Of a DNA stretch of 64,000 nt, positions 1 through 8,559 are shown piece after piece; position 1 is the first letter of the stretch, and every line of letters starts with the position of its first letter. This DNA is from Prevotella sp. (lineage in GTDB: Bacteria; Bacteroidota; Bacteroidia; Bacteroidales; Bacteroidaceae): NCBI GenBank assembly GCA_016286575.1, contig JAEETB010000001.1:1-64000 (forward strand), in the 5' to 3' direction. The notes under the pieces were generated by a model. It did not search any database, was not told the DNA's origin, and saw only the letters and a program-made list of their open reading frames with translations. Position numbers and translations under genes: made by a program.

Positions 1-110
1 GTAATCTCATTACACTCCAGACGCCTTTTCATCAATAGCATCTCATCATGCATAGCCTTCATATCTGACATGCACTCACCATTGTCATCGAGAGTATATA
101 TCTTATTCAT
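1..110 (-). CDS. Start of an IS66 transposase-type reading frame (partial)
   Basis: An ATG at 108-110 on the minus strand opens a frame that is still open at the window edge. It begins MNKIYTLDDNGECMSDMK and continues with a charged, heptad-like stretch (MHDEMLLMKRRLE). It lies 15 bases after the stop of the IS66 first frame. IS66 transposases usually begin with a coiled-coil region, so this is probably the N-terminus of TnpC. Only about 36 residues are visible and no catalytic residue can be checked. Identification rests on position and coiled-coil character only. Confidence 0.4.
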   Translation of the reverse strand, partial: MNKIYTLDDNGECMSDMKAMHDEMLLMKRRLECNEI

Positions 111-125
111 TATTATATTGCAATC

Positions 126-476
126 TTAGTTTGGATAGCAGTAGACAGCAACTGCATACAGGTTATTACTCTTAATCTCAATACTGTCACCATCAGGACT
201 CTGAAGCTGTAACATCTTAACCTCCCAGGTCATCTGCTTTGGAGTTTCTTCCTCCAGCGAGAGGGATATGAAAGAGTGCTGCGGCTGCTCCACTGGCTTT
301 GTTGCAGAATAGGTTTTCTTGAACTCCATGAGCCAATTGTAGTCCACTGCTTCATCCTTACCGCTCGGCTTTGCCGCTTGCCACCAACGGGACGCAAGAA
401 TATTACGCAGGCTCCTTCCATTACGGTTCTGGTTGTAGTCCTGCATTACTTTCTCAAAATACTCTCTTGTCTCCAT
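126..476 (-). CDS. IS66 accessory protein (first frame) carrying an in-frame repeat insertion
   Basis: The protein starts METREYFEKVMQDYNQNRNG and matches, nearly residue for residue, the N-termini of the IS66 first frames at 8.3 kb and 24.6 kb. The ATG at 476 is preferred because those copies start at the same METxEYF. Relative to the 8.3-kb copy, about 12 extra residues (around ILASRWWQAAKPSG) separate RSLR from DEAVDYNWL. The extra bases are a copy of a palindromic repeat found elsewhere in the window. The frame stays open through it. The role is that of the small protein encoded first in IS66 elements. Whether this version is functional is unknown. Confidence 0.75.
   Translation of the reverse strand: METREYFEKVMQDYNQNRNGRSLRNILASRWWQAAKPSGKDEAVDYNWLMEFKKTYSATKPVEQPQHSFISLSLEEETPKQMTWEVKMLQLQSPDGDSIEIKSNNLYAVAVYCYPN
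361..401. repeat. Bipartite palindromic element, copy A (inside IS66 frame)
   Basis: It begins CCGCTCGGCTTTGCCGCTTG and ends GGGACGCAAGAAT. Hairpin 1 is CGGC-TTT-GCCG and hairpin 2 closes with CTTGC/GCAAG. The second half is almost identical to copies B (13.9 kb) and C (15.0 kb). The first half equals copy D (26.0 kb). It is inserted in frame in the IS66 first open reading frame. Confidence 0.8.
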
Positions 477-502
477 AATCAACTGAAATTTGAATTTGGC
501 GA

Positions 503-510
503 CAAAGGTA
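503..510 (-). promoter_or_regulatory. Bacteroidetes -7 box for the IS66 first frame
   Basis: On the minus strand this reads TACCTTTG, an exact match to the Bacteroidetes -7 consensus TAnnTTTG, 27 bases upstream of the METREYF start. The same octamer occurs at the same place in the IS66 copies at 8.4, 47.7, 48.4 and 48.8 kb. Confidence 0.65.
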
Positions 511-620
511 AATATTATATTTTGAATGACCTTACGCTAAAATGATGGCTTACACTCCATCCTCCAGAAACAACAGAGAATTATGAACAACGGTTTTATA
601 TAATGAGTTTTCAAAAGTAT

Positions 621-3600
621 TCATGAGTTATAAGCTCTGTGACATTCTACCCTCATTAATTTCTCTTGCATTTTAAATCTTAACATGCCACTAGATGTAA
701 CACCTTCTTTAAGGTAACTGGCAAAGTTCACCACCTCATCAGAAATGAACTCTTTCACATATCCTTTATTCAATGCATATTCCAAAATTGTTAACGATAG
801 TGTACTCAATGCATATGAAAGGAGCGGAAGCACTTTAAGTACAAAAGTCCTTGCCTCAACTAATAGTTCTGGTTTAGCAGGGTCCCCTATTACGTTATTC
901 ATCTCCAAGAATGTAGCCCCTTCTACAAACATAAGAAGCAGTGTCTCCATTCGCTTGATTCCTTCCGCTGTAAAATCTCTATTTTCCCCTCCCTCAAACA
1001 ACTTTCTCATCTTCTTTACTGTTGTGTCAGAAAAGAACAGATGCTCAAAAAGATGTGGTGCTTCGGCCAACCAAGAACAATAGAATCGAATAAGATCTTG
1101 CACTGAAGATGATAATAACTCATCCATATCTGTAGAATCCAGTTTACTCTTAAAAGTCTGAATTACGCCTGCTGTCACTCCCGTCTTAAAGGAAACTTCT
1201 TTAATCCAAGATTCCTCTGTTTCTTCATCACTTACCAAGTCTGCTATTTCAAAAATCTTCTTAATGCGTTGCTCTACAGCTTGTTCTCTATTCCTTGTTC
1301 GCAATCGATATGCAAACAAAGCATTCGAGAACATTTTCTCTCCATCCTCCTTAAAACTATTGATTTTCAAAAGTGTATTATGTTGAATCGAATCAACACT
1401 ATTCGTTGTCAACACGTCAGCCAACATCTTGTTGATAGGGTCATCTACTGTCAAACACTGATCTCCTTTCGCAAAAATTTCATCGGTAATGGCATACCAA
1501 TCCCTACTCGTAGGGGCATCTTGATAACCTATCACATGGCTTGGAACAAGTATAGAGGCCCCTTGGGAACTAAATCCTGCACGACCCGCTCTTCCTGTTG
1601 CATTTAGTATTTCTTCAGCACTTATCATCACTGGCCTTCCCTTATCTTGGTCAAATCTCATTTCACCTGCAATGATAACAACATCTACAGGAAGGTTTAC
1701 ACCTTGAGCCAAGGTTGGTGTTGCAGCCATAACATCTATGGTTCCTTTGAAATAAGATTCCATCACCCATCTTTCCTCACGCAATAAACCCGCATGATGA
1801 ACTGCCACATTCATTTCTTCGGAAATATAGGAGTATTGTGAACCTCCTAGTTCTATACTAATACTCTTAAATAACCTTTTATCTCTTGATGTCGGTGTGG
1901 CTGTGCGTAAATTCAAGTCTTGTATTTGTTTAGCGAGTGTCAGAGCAATGGATGGTCTGTCAATAAACACAATAGATTTCATTCCAAGGGATGCAAATTT
2001 GGCAGCAAGTTGCATGGAAACCGCATTCTTATTCGAACTTACATACCAATTCTTATCAGCAGATAGAAACAACTTTTTGTCCAACAAAGGAACTAGATAA
2101 AAATCATCCATATTACTAGAATCCCATTCGCTCTTCAGTGAGAACAAGCAATAAGGTGTGGCCTTCATCATTTCTTTATCTGCTTTCCCTGGGGCTTTAG
2201 TTTTCCCTCTACTTCTTGCTTCGTCCAGTATTGTTATCAGTTCATCAATCTCTCTTTGCTTATACATCAAGCATCCTTGCAACTGACTGGTAGGTTTCCA
2301 CGGCATAGAGAGGTTTAAGCATTCGCGCCCAGTTACATCACTTATCCAGTTCGATATTTCCTCCCCATTCTCTACCATAGCTGATATTAGCACATAATCA
2401 GCATTAGGCCTTCGCAAAAAGAAAGAGAGCAAACATAACATAGCTCCTAATGATCGATGATCTCCGCCTTTATCTTTACTACTGATTATATGGAATTCAT
2501 CCATTACAACTAGCTGCACATCGTCAAAACGGCTAGGATTTAGCGTCATTATTGTGGTACAGCGTTCTGGAGTCATCACCCATACTGGTGCATCCTCTTC
2601 TTGTAACGTAGTAAACTCCCCTCCAAAATACAATCCTTCCGTTTCTTCAATTCCAAGTAGTGTCGTTATATTCCTTACAACTTGATATTCGAGTGCATGT
2701 GTAGGTACTATATATACCACCCTGCCACCGGAAAGCACAGTCTGTATTATCTTCAACTCAACAAGGGTTGATTTGCCCGCACCAGTTGGGAATGTAATAA
2801 CTGACGAGATGCCAGGAATAAGGAAGCCCTTGTTGATGGCATCCAAATGGTTATCCCATAAATAAGGTCTCTTATGAGCTATTTTGCGTATGGTTTCGCT
2901 CCAGCGCTCCTTGACAACTATCCTACTTTCTATTTTTACAGTTGCATGTTCTATCAGTATTTTTGATGCCATCTTCAGCAAACGTGAAAGTCTGTTGAGG
3001 CTGGGATAGACGTGTCTTAAGGGTGATCGCTGAAAATGAAATGTAAATAATGACAGTTCTGTTACGATGTCAAAGTAGGTGGCATCGAACTCTGTATCGT
3101 TCCCAGAAAGTACTCTGGCTAAATGAACAATTCCTCCCGTCAATGTCTTCCACAACAAAGATTCCGCCCTTTCTTCAATACTGTCGGCATTTTGAACTTC
3201 TTTGTCTGAAATGGCAATAATGCTTCCTAAACGCCCTTGTGCCAAATAGCATAAGGCCATAACGAAATCCTTGCGCGACGGATTATCTATTTCGTTCCAT
3301 TTGATATACCCTGCAGTTTCTTCCGCATCCGCAAAATAATGTCCTATGATGAAAAGCAGTAACGCAACTAGTTCTGGTGGCGCATCATATTTATCAATGG
3401 CTACTGCACTTGGTTCAGCAATTTTTGCTAATAGTTTATGGCACATAGCTGCAACATATGCAATAGAACTGTTTAAAGACTCAAATTGTCCAGACTCTAA
3501 ATAAACCTCCAAAGCCAAAGACAGTTTACCTAAATATTCTCTGTCCTGTTCAAGTTCTTCAGCAGGAAATTGAAGCACATCGCCCGCATACTTTGTTCTC

Positions 3601-3713
3601 ATGCCAAGAATGTGGGCATATATCTTAGAAAGCATCTGTGGCAGGTGGTCAATGTCAACACCATCCACAGAGGGTATTTCTTTAATATAGTCTGCTGTTA
3701 CGCTATTAAACAT
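621..3713 (-). CDS. hamB: Hachiman helicase HamB (SF2 DExH, Ski2/HelQ-like)
   Basis: This is a superfamily 2 helicase of 1,030 residues. Visible motifs are Walker A FPTGAGKST near residue 310, a DEFH box near 405, a SAM motif III, and the motif VI region ATGRAGRAG near 710. The order fits the Ski2/HelQ-like HamB family, the ATP-driven sensor half of Hachiman, which acts with the HamA nuclease on invading or damaged DNA. HamA is directly upstream: its stop is at 3715 and the ATG at 3713 follows after one base. The ORF track begins earlier, at a TTG inside hamA, and I reject that start. It is last gene of a three-gene operon. The family call is strong because of the HamA neighbour. Activity is inferred. 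Confidence 0.88.
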   Translation of the reverse strand: MFNSVTADYIKEIPSVDGVDIDHLPQMLSKIYAHILGMRTKYAGDVLQFPAEELEQDREYLGKLSLALEVYLESGQFESLNSSIAYVAAMCHKLLAKIAEPSAVAIDKYDAPPELVALLLFIIGHYFADAEETAGYIKWNEIDNPSRKDFVMALCYLAQGRLGSIIAISDKEVQNADSIEERAESLLWKTLTGGIVHLARVLSGNDTEFDATYFDIVTELSLFTFHFQRSPLRHVYPSLNRLSRLLKMASKILIEHATVKIESRIVVKERWSETIRKIAHKRPYLWDNHLDAINKGFLIPGISSVITFPTGAGKSTLVELKIIQTVLSGGRVVYIVPTHALEYQVVRNITTLLGIEETEGLYFGGEFTTLQEEDAPVWVMTPERCTTIMTLNPSRFDDVQLVVMDEFHIISSKDKGGDHRSLGAMLCLLSFFLRRPNADYVLISAMVENGEEISNWISDVTGRECLNLSMPWKPTSQLQGCLMYKQREIDELITILDEARSRGKTKAPGKADKEMMKATPYCLFSLKSEWDSSNMDDFYLVPLLDKKLFLSADKNWYVSSNKNAVSMQLAAKFASLGMKSIVFIDRPSIALTLAKQIQDLNLRTATPTSRDKRLFKSISIELGGSQYSYISEEMNVAVHHAGLLREERWVMESYFKGTIDVMAATPTLAQGVNLPVDVVIIAGEMRFDQDKGRPVMISAEEILNATGRAGRAGFSSQGASILVPSHVIGYQDAPTSRDWYAITDEIFAKGDQCLTVDDPINKMLADVLTTNSVDSIQHNTLLKINSFKEDGEKMFSNALFAYRLRTRNREQAVEQRIKKIFEIADLVSDEETEESWIKEVSFKTGVTAGVIQTFKSKLDSTDMDELLSSSVQDLIRFYCSWLAEAPHLFEHLFFSDTTVKKMRKLFEGGENRDFTAEGIKRMETLLLMFVEGATFLEMNNVIGDPAKPELLVEARTFVLKVLPLLSYALSTLSLTILEYALNKGYVKEFISDEVVNFASYLKEGVTSSGMLRFKMQEKLMRVECHRAYNS

Positions 3714-3714
3714 A

Positions 3715-4527
3715 TTATTGCTTTTTGCTTTCCAGAATGGCAACTACACGCTCACTCAAATCCTGCATCCATTCCCTCATCTGGGTCAGATAGATTGAAG
3801 CCCCTTTTCTTCGTTCCACATCTCCAATAACAACGGCATCATATCCCTTAAAAAGACCTTGACGCCCTTTATCAGTATTATGACATGATTCACGGGTTAT
3901 ACCTATACGATAAGTCCAATGATCATGATTAGCAAATGAAGGGCTCAACTCTATATATAAATCGCGATTGTTTACCGGGGAAACGAATTGAGTTAATTCT
4001 GACTTCAGTTTATTATCATATATATGCTTTTCGTAGTCCTTAAATTCAGGCAACACTTTATTCCTTACAAAATCACGGGGATTAGTCGTACATTTGTCCT
4101 CTGTAATAATAATCCGTCTTATCTTGTTGTCTGCGGTCAACACCATTGCTAATCCATCAATACCATGCTTAGCCCGTGCATCATGTGGGGCAACCATATG
4201 GATTGGGCAACCCGGATAATCCTGATGCAATTTGATGTTCAGTGCTATCCACGACATCATCTGAAACAGCCATCCATCCCGATGGTCTATCAGCGTTTCA
4301 TTATCAGCAGGAACAACTAACCTACTTATCATATAGTCAATTGACCCATTGTCTGATGGCATTTCTTCTGGTGCGAGTTTCTCTATAATCATATAGACAT
4401 GCCCATATTCGCCCAGCACCAACTGAGCAATCCATTCTGCTAGTTGTTGCTTATCCACAACCTCATAGTCATCATCGACGACCAAAGGGGAAAGGTCTGT
4501 TCCTATAATTCTAATTGGGTATGCCAT
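3715..4527 (-). CDS. hamA: Hachiman nuclease HamA (DUF1837)
   Basis: The 270-residue protein has the DUF1837 layout. GIDGLAMVL (D124) is followed by IIITEDKCT (E143, K145), a PD-(D/E)xK-type active-site pattern. HamA is the effector nuclease of Hachiman and is held in check by the HamB helicase until foreign or damaged DNA is sensed. It is coupled to hamB, with one base between stop and start, and begins 33 bases after the stop of the upstream GHKL gene, so the three genes are probably one transcript. Length is normal for the family. Identity rests on the motif pattern and on the helicase partner. Confidence 0.87.
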   Translation of the reverse strand: MAYPIRIIGTDLSPLVVDDDYEVVDKQQLAEWIAQLVLGEYGHVYMIIEKLAPEEMPSDNGSIDYMISRLVVPADNETLIDHRDGWLFQMMSWIALNIKLHQDYPGCPIHMVAPHDARAKHGIDGLAMVLTADNKIRRIIITEDKCTTNPRDFVRNKVLPEFKDYEKHIYDNKLKSELTQFVSPVNNRDLYIELSPSFANHDHWTYRIGITRESCHNTDKGRQGLFKGYDAVVIGDVERRKGASIYLTQMREWMQDLSERVVAILESKKQ

Positions 4528-4560
4528 AATTACATTTTATCATTCACCCTTCACATCCAT

Positions 4561-6588
4561 TCAATACTCCAGCGACAGCATCTCCTTTGTCAATTGATTC
4601 ACTCCGCTTACGTCCTGTCTCACCTGCTGAATTTCTTGCTGAATAGCCTCATTATCAAAATTCAATTTCTCCAAGATATAATGGTGCCTGTACTCAAACT
4701 CCTTGAACAAGTCATCCCAAGTCAGAGCATATATTTCGTAACGGTCTTGAATATTCACAAGATACCGCTTGTTGTAAACCTTAAAGCTGTCATACTTGTC
4801 AGTGACGTCCTTGTCTAGTGTTTTCCCCACTACAAAGAATTTCCAAATTCTGCTTTGAGCATTGAACTTTGGATCATTCTTTATCAGTCTGAAATAATCC
4901 TCTGTCTGCCTATACTCTTTAATACCAATCTCAACTGATGGCCGTTTTAGTTCCACTATGATGTTGTCCTCCAGCATCGACGATGTGTTTGCATCGTTCA
5001 CCATTCTCTTCCTCGCCAAGAAAATATCAGGTCTTCTATTCTTCTGCTCGTTGTCAATAGATACGTCTTCTGGTTTCTCTTTTCCATCGAGCACATAAGT
5101 ATAATTTGCCAGAGCCTTTTCAAAAGTCACGTCAGCTGAAACCAGATTGAATTGTTCCCCAAACAGCCAAAAGCATTTCTCCATTATCTTTTGGATGTGA
5201 TCTCTCTCCGTTGTAAACTTTTCCAAATCATTAACCAGCAATTTCAGTCTCTCAATAGCAACCAGACGATTATGCATCATGTTTGCCACTTTGCTGATGT
5301 TCTTGATAGAGGTCGTTTTTAAAACATTGTAAAGTCCACTCCTCTCTTCTTCCGTAAGTGTAACGATATCTTCCAGAATACTCAGGATTTTCTCTCGCTC
5401 ATCTGAACTCAAAAGGATATTCAAGAATGCCACAAGTGTTTTTGACTGGTCCTCGTTCAATCCATTGAATATTTTTGGTTGAATAGAATATATCTGCTTG
5501 ATGGTTTCTATTAAGTCCTGTTTACGGCTTTGGTCATATATGTCTTGCTTAAAACTCGGTAATATTCCCTCACGTTCATACCCGTTTACCAACTTGACTG
5601 CTGCAACCTCCTGTACAAAACCCTTTTCCTTTTCTTCCAGCAGCTTCTTCAGTTTCTTTTGCAGCGACTTATATACCCCGTCTGCCTGATTCTTCACTCC
5701 ATCAAACCGTTCTGAAGGATTCTCTTCGTATTCAAAATTATCAAAATACGCAGACTTTACATATATGCTATGATAAAAGCCCGTTGTCTTGTTATTAAAT
5801 GAAGTAAGAGTCTTAAAGTTCTCATTCAGATTAGATTTCATCATGTAAAAATAGAACTTATCACTTATTCTCTTATTCCATCTAATATAGGTTACATCGA
5901 AATGGCTGTTTTCTATATCCATTGGAATATCATCCGAGTCTGCAATGATATCATCATAAGCCATCTCAATTCCATTTATTTTCAACGCTACGCCCTGTGC
6001 TTCTTTCAAGTATAAGAACCACGCGAACTGTTGTTCTAAGTACTCATAAAAAGACTCCTGTTCCAAATTATCAACCGAAATATCATGCAGATTGATGAAT
6101 TTGACTTCTGTGCCTGTTGAATAAACGGTTTTGTCTAGAGTCCTCTCCTCTGTTGTTTCATACGAAGATAGATCCTGAACATCAATTGATATGGTATATT
6201 CTTTTAACTCATCTTGCTGATTCAAATACCTGGTAGTCCATTCTGCACGATAGGCAAACTTCTGGAACGAGAATCTGCCTTTTCCTTTCTTACCATGCAC
6301 GTCTGAAGTTCGCTGATATGTTTGCCTCTTTTGGGAATCAAGAAACTGTCCAAATGTATACTCAAGCAGGTCTCTTCTGATACCTTTACCATTATCAGAA
6401 ATAATCAAATATGCCAAATTCCCCAATTCATCAGCCTTCTGATACTGAATATCGACGACCTTTGCCTCTGCATCAAAGCCATTCCAAATATACTCAACGA
6501 TAGCCTGACGATAATCATCAGTTAATCCGGAATTGATTACGCTTCTGCTGCTTGCAGATAGCTTATGCTTTACGTTATTAGTAGCCAT
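4561..6588 (-). CDS. GHKL ATPase fused to a PD-(D/E)xK-like nuclease domain
   Basis: The N-terminal domain is a GHKL (Hsp90/MutL/MORC-type) ATPase. VEYIWNGFDA carries the N-box (E32, N36), DNGKGI is at 65-70, and a glycine-rich lid (GKKGKGRFSF) lies near 100. The middle, about residues 330-480, is rich in helix-forming and charged residues. The C-terminal part has RRPDIFL (near 518) and IIVELKRPS (near 545), matching a restriction-endonuclease D...ExK site. Fusions of paraMORC/MutL-like ATPases with nucleases are known around restriction and defence genes. It is first gene of the operon with hamA and hamB. It is not a standard Hachiman component, so it may be a third subunit, a regulator or an independent system sharing the promoter. 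Confidence 0.75.
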   Translation of the reverse strand: MATNNVKHKLSASSRSVINSGLTDDYRQAIVEYIWNGFDAEAKVVDIQYQKADELGNLAYLIISDNGKGIRRDLLEYTFGQFLDSQKRQTYQRTSDVHGKKGKGRFSFQKFAYRAEWTTRYLNQQDELKEYTISIDVQDLSSYETTEERTLDKTVYSTGTEVKFINLHDISVDNLEQESFYEYLEQQFAWFLYLKEAQGVALKINGIEMAYDDIIADSDDIPMDIENSHFDVTYIRWNKRISDKFYFYMMKSNLNENFKTLTSFNNKTTGFYHSIYVKSAYFDNFEYEENPSERFDGVKNQADGVYKSLQKKLKKLLEEKEKGFVQEVAAVKLVNGYEREGILPSFKQDIYDQSRKQDLIETIKQIYSIQPKIFNGLNEDQSKTLVAFLNILLSSDEREKILSILEDIVTLTEEERSGLYNVLKTTSIKNISKVANMMHNRLVAIERLKLLVNDLEKFTTERDHIQKIMEKCFWLFGEQFNLVSADVTFEKALANYTYVLDGKEKPEDVSIDNEQKNRRPDIFLARKRMVNDANTSSMLEDNIIVELKRPSVEIGIKEYRQTEDYFRLIKNDPKFNAQSRIWKFFVVGKTLDKDVTDKYDSFKVYNKRYLVNIQDRYEIYALTWDDLFKEFEYRHHYILEKLNFDNEAIQQEIQQVRQDVSGVNQLTKEMLSLEY

Positions 6589-6745
6589 ATTTCGTATTAT
6601 GACATTATTCTCTTCGTCTCTGTGCTCACAGATTACCCTGTAGACTTATTCCTTTTCCCCAACTGCCGCCAAAAACAAGAAAGAGCAAAAAGCCCAAACA
6701 CCTTTCACCAAAGCCATGATCTTTCCGCTCTTCATTTCACGTTCA

Positions 6746-6975
6746 TCACTTAGTAAGAATATCATCCTCCCCCAACGGCTCATACGCCCCGTCCTTCGAT
6801 TCAAAAAGTACCGACCCGCTCTCCAGGCACTCCAGCGAATGCCACCAGTCTTTCTCTACCACAAGCATGCGGTTTTCGCCATTCGCGTCAAGCAGAACAC
6901 GCTCTGTCTCGTTGCCATTCTCGTCGTAGAATATCCAACGGATCTTTCCACGAATAACGACAACTGTCTCCGAGC
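6746..6975 (-). pseudogene. C-terminal stump of a WbuC-type cupin, cut by IS66
   Basis: Reading from the IS66 end the frame gives ETVVVIRGKIRWIFYDENG and ends SVLFESKDGAYEPLGEDD. That matches the C-terminal half of the WbuC-family cupin that is intact at 33.2 kb (STIFEAKDGAYEPQR). The N-terminal half is missing because the IS66 terminus at 6976 interrupts it. The ORF-track methionine lies inside the insertion element and is not a native start. The intact homologue ends the glycan locus, so this fragment marks a former or duplicated locus edge. Confidence 0.75.
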
Positions 6976-7076
6976 GTAAACCACCATATGAACGTAACCC
7001 CGATTTTACGGGCATTACCGCTAACATGATTTTTTGAAAAATTTTATCTGATTGTACTTTGCGCCACTTGATAGTA

Positions 7077-8050
7077 TCAAGCGACCTTTTTTTCCTGCTT
7101 CTTTCCAGGTGTATAATAACACGGGATCATTGACCTGTAGTCATCATCGCCATTCATCATACGGGTCAGTATGTCCTCAACATACTCACCAAAATCAATA
7201 TCGTTCATCTTGCAGCTCTCATACAGAGAGTACATGAAGGCAATATTGGTCGCAGCGTCATGGCTGCCAGAGTTCAGCCAACACCTCCTACCCATAGCCG
7301 CTCGAACTTGTTCGCTTATATGAGCGTAGCGAGTCTTAAGAATGTGACGAAAAACGGATTCGACCGCATTGTTATGCATTTCTATTCTACCATCATGAAG
7401 GAATTTCTTGAAAGCTTCCTCGTCATCGAGTATGTAATTTACCGCTCGCATGACCAGTGCCCCATATTTGTCTTTTTCAGCTCTTATCTTCTTCAGTAGG
7501 CTCATTATCTTGCCCACTATCGAAGCACTGTATTCCAATCGGAACCGATGTCGCCTCTCTGGCGTGTAGTTTCTCGCTTTGGCCTCACGCTCTATCAGGA
7601 ACAATGCATTAATAAGCTGTATCAGCACCAGTACGCGATGGTCAGAGACGAAAGCGTCACCAGATAGTGGGCTTCCTTCCTTATAGAGCATCACCACCAG
7701 TTTCTTCTCCAGTGACAAGGCGGCATGGATATACTCCGTATTGTACTTGAAGTCATCTTCCTTGCTCTTGCGGCTGCGTACCAGTATGCGGGTCTCATCG
7801 TTCTGCACAAAGTTGCAGCTTCTTATCACTTCCAGCATCAGTACTTCCAACCGTGTTCTGAGGTAGTCCATTATCTGATGGATGTATTTGTTCAGCGTAG
7901 ATTGTGGGAAGTGGCACTTCATACTCTCAAGCATCCTGATGACATTCTCCTCACTCAAGTAATAGGCAAACTTCGACTCGAAGTAGAAACGGCAGAAGCT
8001 GGGCATAAGCGGATTACCCTCCACGATGGTCTGCGGCTTTTTGCCAAGCT
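7077..8050 (-). pseudogene. IS66 transposase TnpC, C-terminal part only
   Basis: The frame includes AKKPQTIVEGNPLMPSF at its upstream end, which is typical of the middle of IS66 TnpC. It continues through MHNNAVESVFRHI and GRRCWLNSGSHDAATNIAFMY to the IS66 C-terminal element. Everything before that is deleted, and the junction near 8050 fuses it out of frame to the first reading frame. The ORF track starts at a GTG inside the remnant. In addition, about 15 residues (LKTRYAHISEQVRA region) interrupt the conserved FRHI...MGRR stretch. They are encoded by palindromic repeat copy E. It is unlikely to be an active transposase. Confidence 0.8.
7298..7343. repeat. Bipartite palindromic element, copy E (inside tnpC)
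   Basis: It begins CCGCTCGAACTTGTTCGCTT and ends GCGAGTCTTAAGAAT. Hairpin 1 is CGAAC-TT-GTTCG, a different sequence but the same fold as copies A to D. The right half matches copy D (GCGAGTCTTAAGAA). It is inserted in frame in tnpC, between FRHI and AMGRR. Confidence 0.75.
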
Positions 8051-8341
8051 ATTACTGTTGATGTCTATGAATCCTCCGTCGGGACTCTCAAGCCGGAGGT
8101 GAGATACCTGCCAGACTGGCTTGGGTTGAGTCTTCTCCTCTTCGATGACCAAGGGAATGAAAGACTGAGGGTCTGGTTCCGATTCCTGGACTGGCTTTGT
8201 CTCATTGGGATATGTCCTTTTGTATTCCTGCAGCCATTTGTAGTCAATGCCTTCATCCTGGCAGTACTTGCGGAGGCTGCGCCCGTTTCGATGCTGGTTG
8301 AAGTCCTGCATCACTTTTTCGAAATATTCCTTTGTCTCCAT
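8050..8341 (-). pseudogene. IS66 first frame, 3' end lost in deletion
   Basis: METKEYFEKVMQDFNQHRNG starts at 8341 and continues RSLRKYCQDEGIDYKWLQEY. This copy lacks the palindromic insertion seen in the copy at 0.4 kb, so it shows the uninterrupted form. After DINSNSLA the reading frame crosses the deletion junction into tnpC sequence in the wrong frame (KSRRPSWRV) and ends with foreign residues. The upstream start at 8374 in the ORF track would begin before the -7 box and is not used. Confidence 0.75.
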
Positions 8342-8363
8342 ACTGTAATAGTTTAAACGGAGG

Positions 8364-8371
8364 CAAAGGTA
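8364..8371 (-). promoter_or_regulatory. -7 box for the IS66 first frame
   Basis: TACCTTTG on the minus strand matches TAnnTTTG exactly and lies 22 bases upstream of the ATG at 8341. Confidence 0.6.
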
Positions 8372-8490
8372 CATCTTTATGTTGATATCACCTTACGTTC
8401 ATATGGTGGGTTACAATTCATCCCCCAAACTTCCCATCCTTACTTTCAAATGAATCAAATTCGTTATTCCTTCGTTCTACCCAAGCTCTA

Positions 8491-8553
8491 CCCATACTCT
8501 TTGAGTAAGCCTAGAGTATGCCTGCAAGCAGGCTAGAAGCAGCCTAGAGTATG
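8491..8553. repeat. AGAGTATG repeats around a perfect GCCTGC/GCAGGC dyad
   Basis: AGCCTAGAGTATG occurs at 8508-8520 and again at 8541-8553. An inverted partial copy (CCCATACTCT) is at 8491-8500. Between the two direct copies is the dyad GCCTGC-AA-GCAGGC at 8520-8533. The block lies just after the stop of the metallophosphoesterase gene, so it could be a transcription terminator, although no T-run follows. It could also be a recombination or protein-binding site. Confidence 0.45.
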
Positions 8554-8559
8554 GCAACA

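Larger units (their letters stand above)
1..553 (-). mobile_element. Right part of an IS66-family element, cut by the window edge
   Basis: The segment ends at 530-553 in a terminal repeat that reads GTAAGCCATCATTTTAGC on the minus strand. It resembles the ends of the other IS66 copies in this window. Inside are an IS66 first open reading frame and the start of another frame that runs off the left edge. The left terminus is not in the window. Bases 554-620, before hamB, hold nothing I recognise. Confidence 0.75.
6976..8414 (-). mobile_element. Decayed IS66-family element inserted in wbuC
   Basis: Terminal repeats are visible at both ends: GTAAACCACCATATGAACGT at 6976 and, inverted, GTAACCCACCATATGAACGT ending at 8414. 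They differ at one base over the first 20. Between them are the first frame and the C-terminal part of tnpC, joined by a deletion near 8050. No 8-bp target duplication is visible (CTCCGAGC on the left, AATTCATC on the right), so one flank was probably rearranged after insertion. Confidence 0.85.

Noticed and set aside
621-3743. HamB start at 3743 as given in the ORF track
   Set aside because: The codon is TTG inside hamA. The ATG at 3713 follows the hamA stop after one base.
4561-6588. DNA mismatch repair protein MutL
   Set aside because: Only the GHKL fold is shared. The C-terminus has a D...ExK nuclease pattern, not a MutL dimerisation domain, and the operon is a defence one.
7955-8374. 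Intact 139-residue IS66 protein
   Set aside because: The last residues are read out of frame through tnpC after a deletion, and the listed start lies upstream of the -7 box.
6968-8422. 8-bp target duplication of the IS66 at 7.0-8.4 kb
   Set aside because: The flanking octamers CTCCGAGC and AATTCATC are unrelated.
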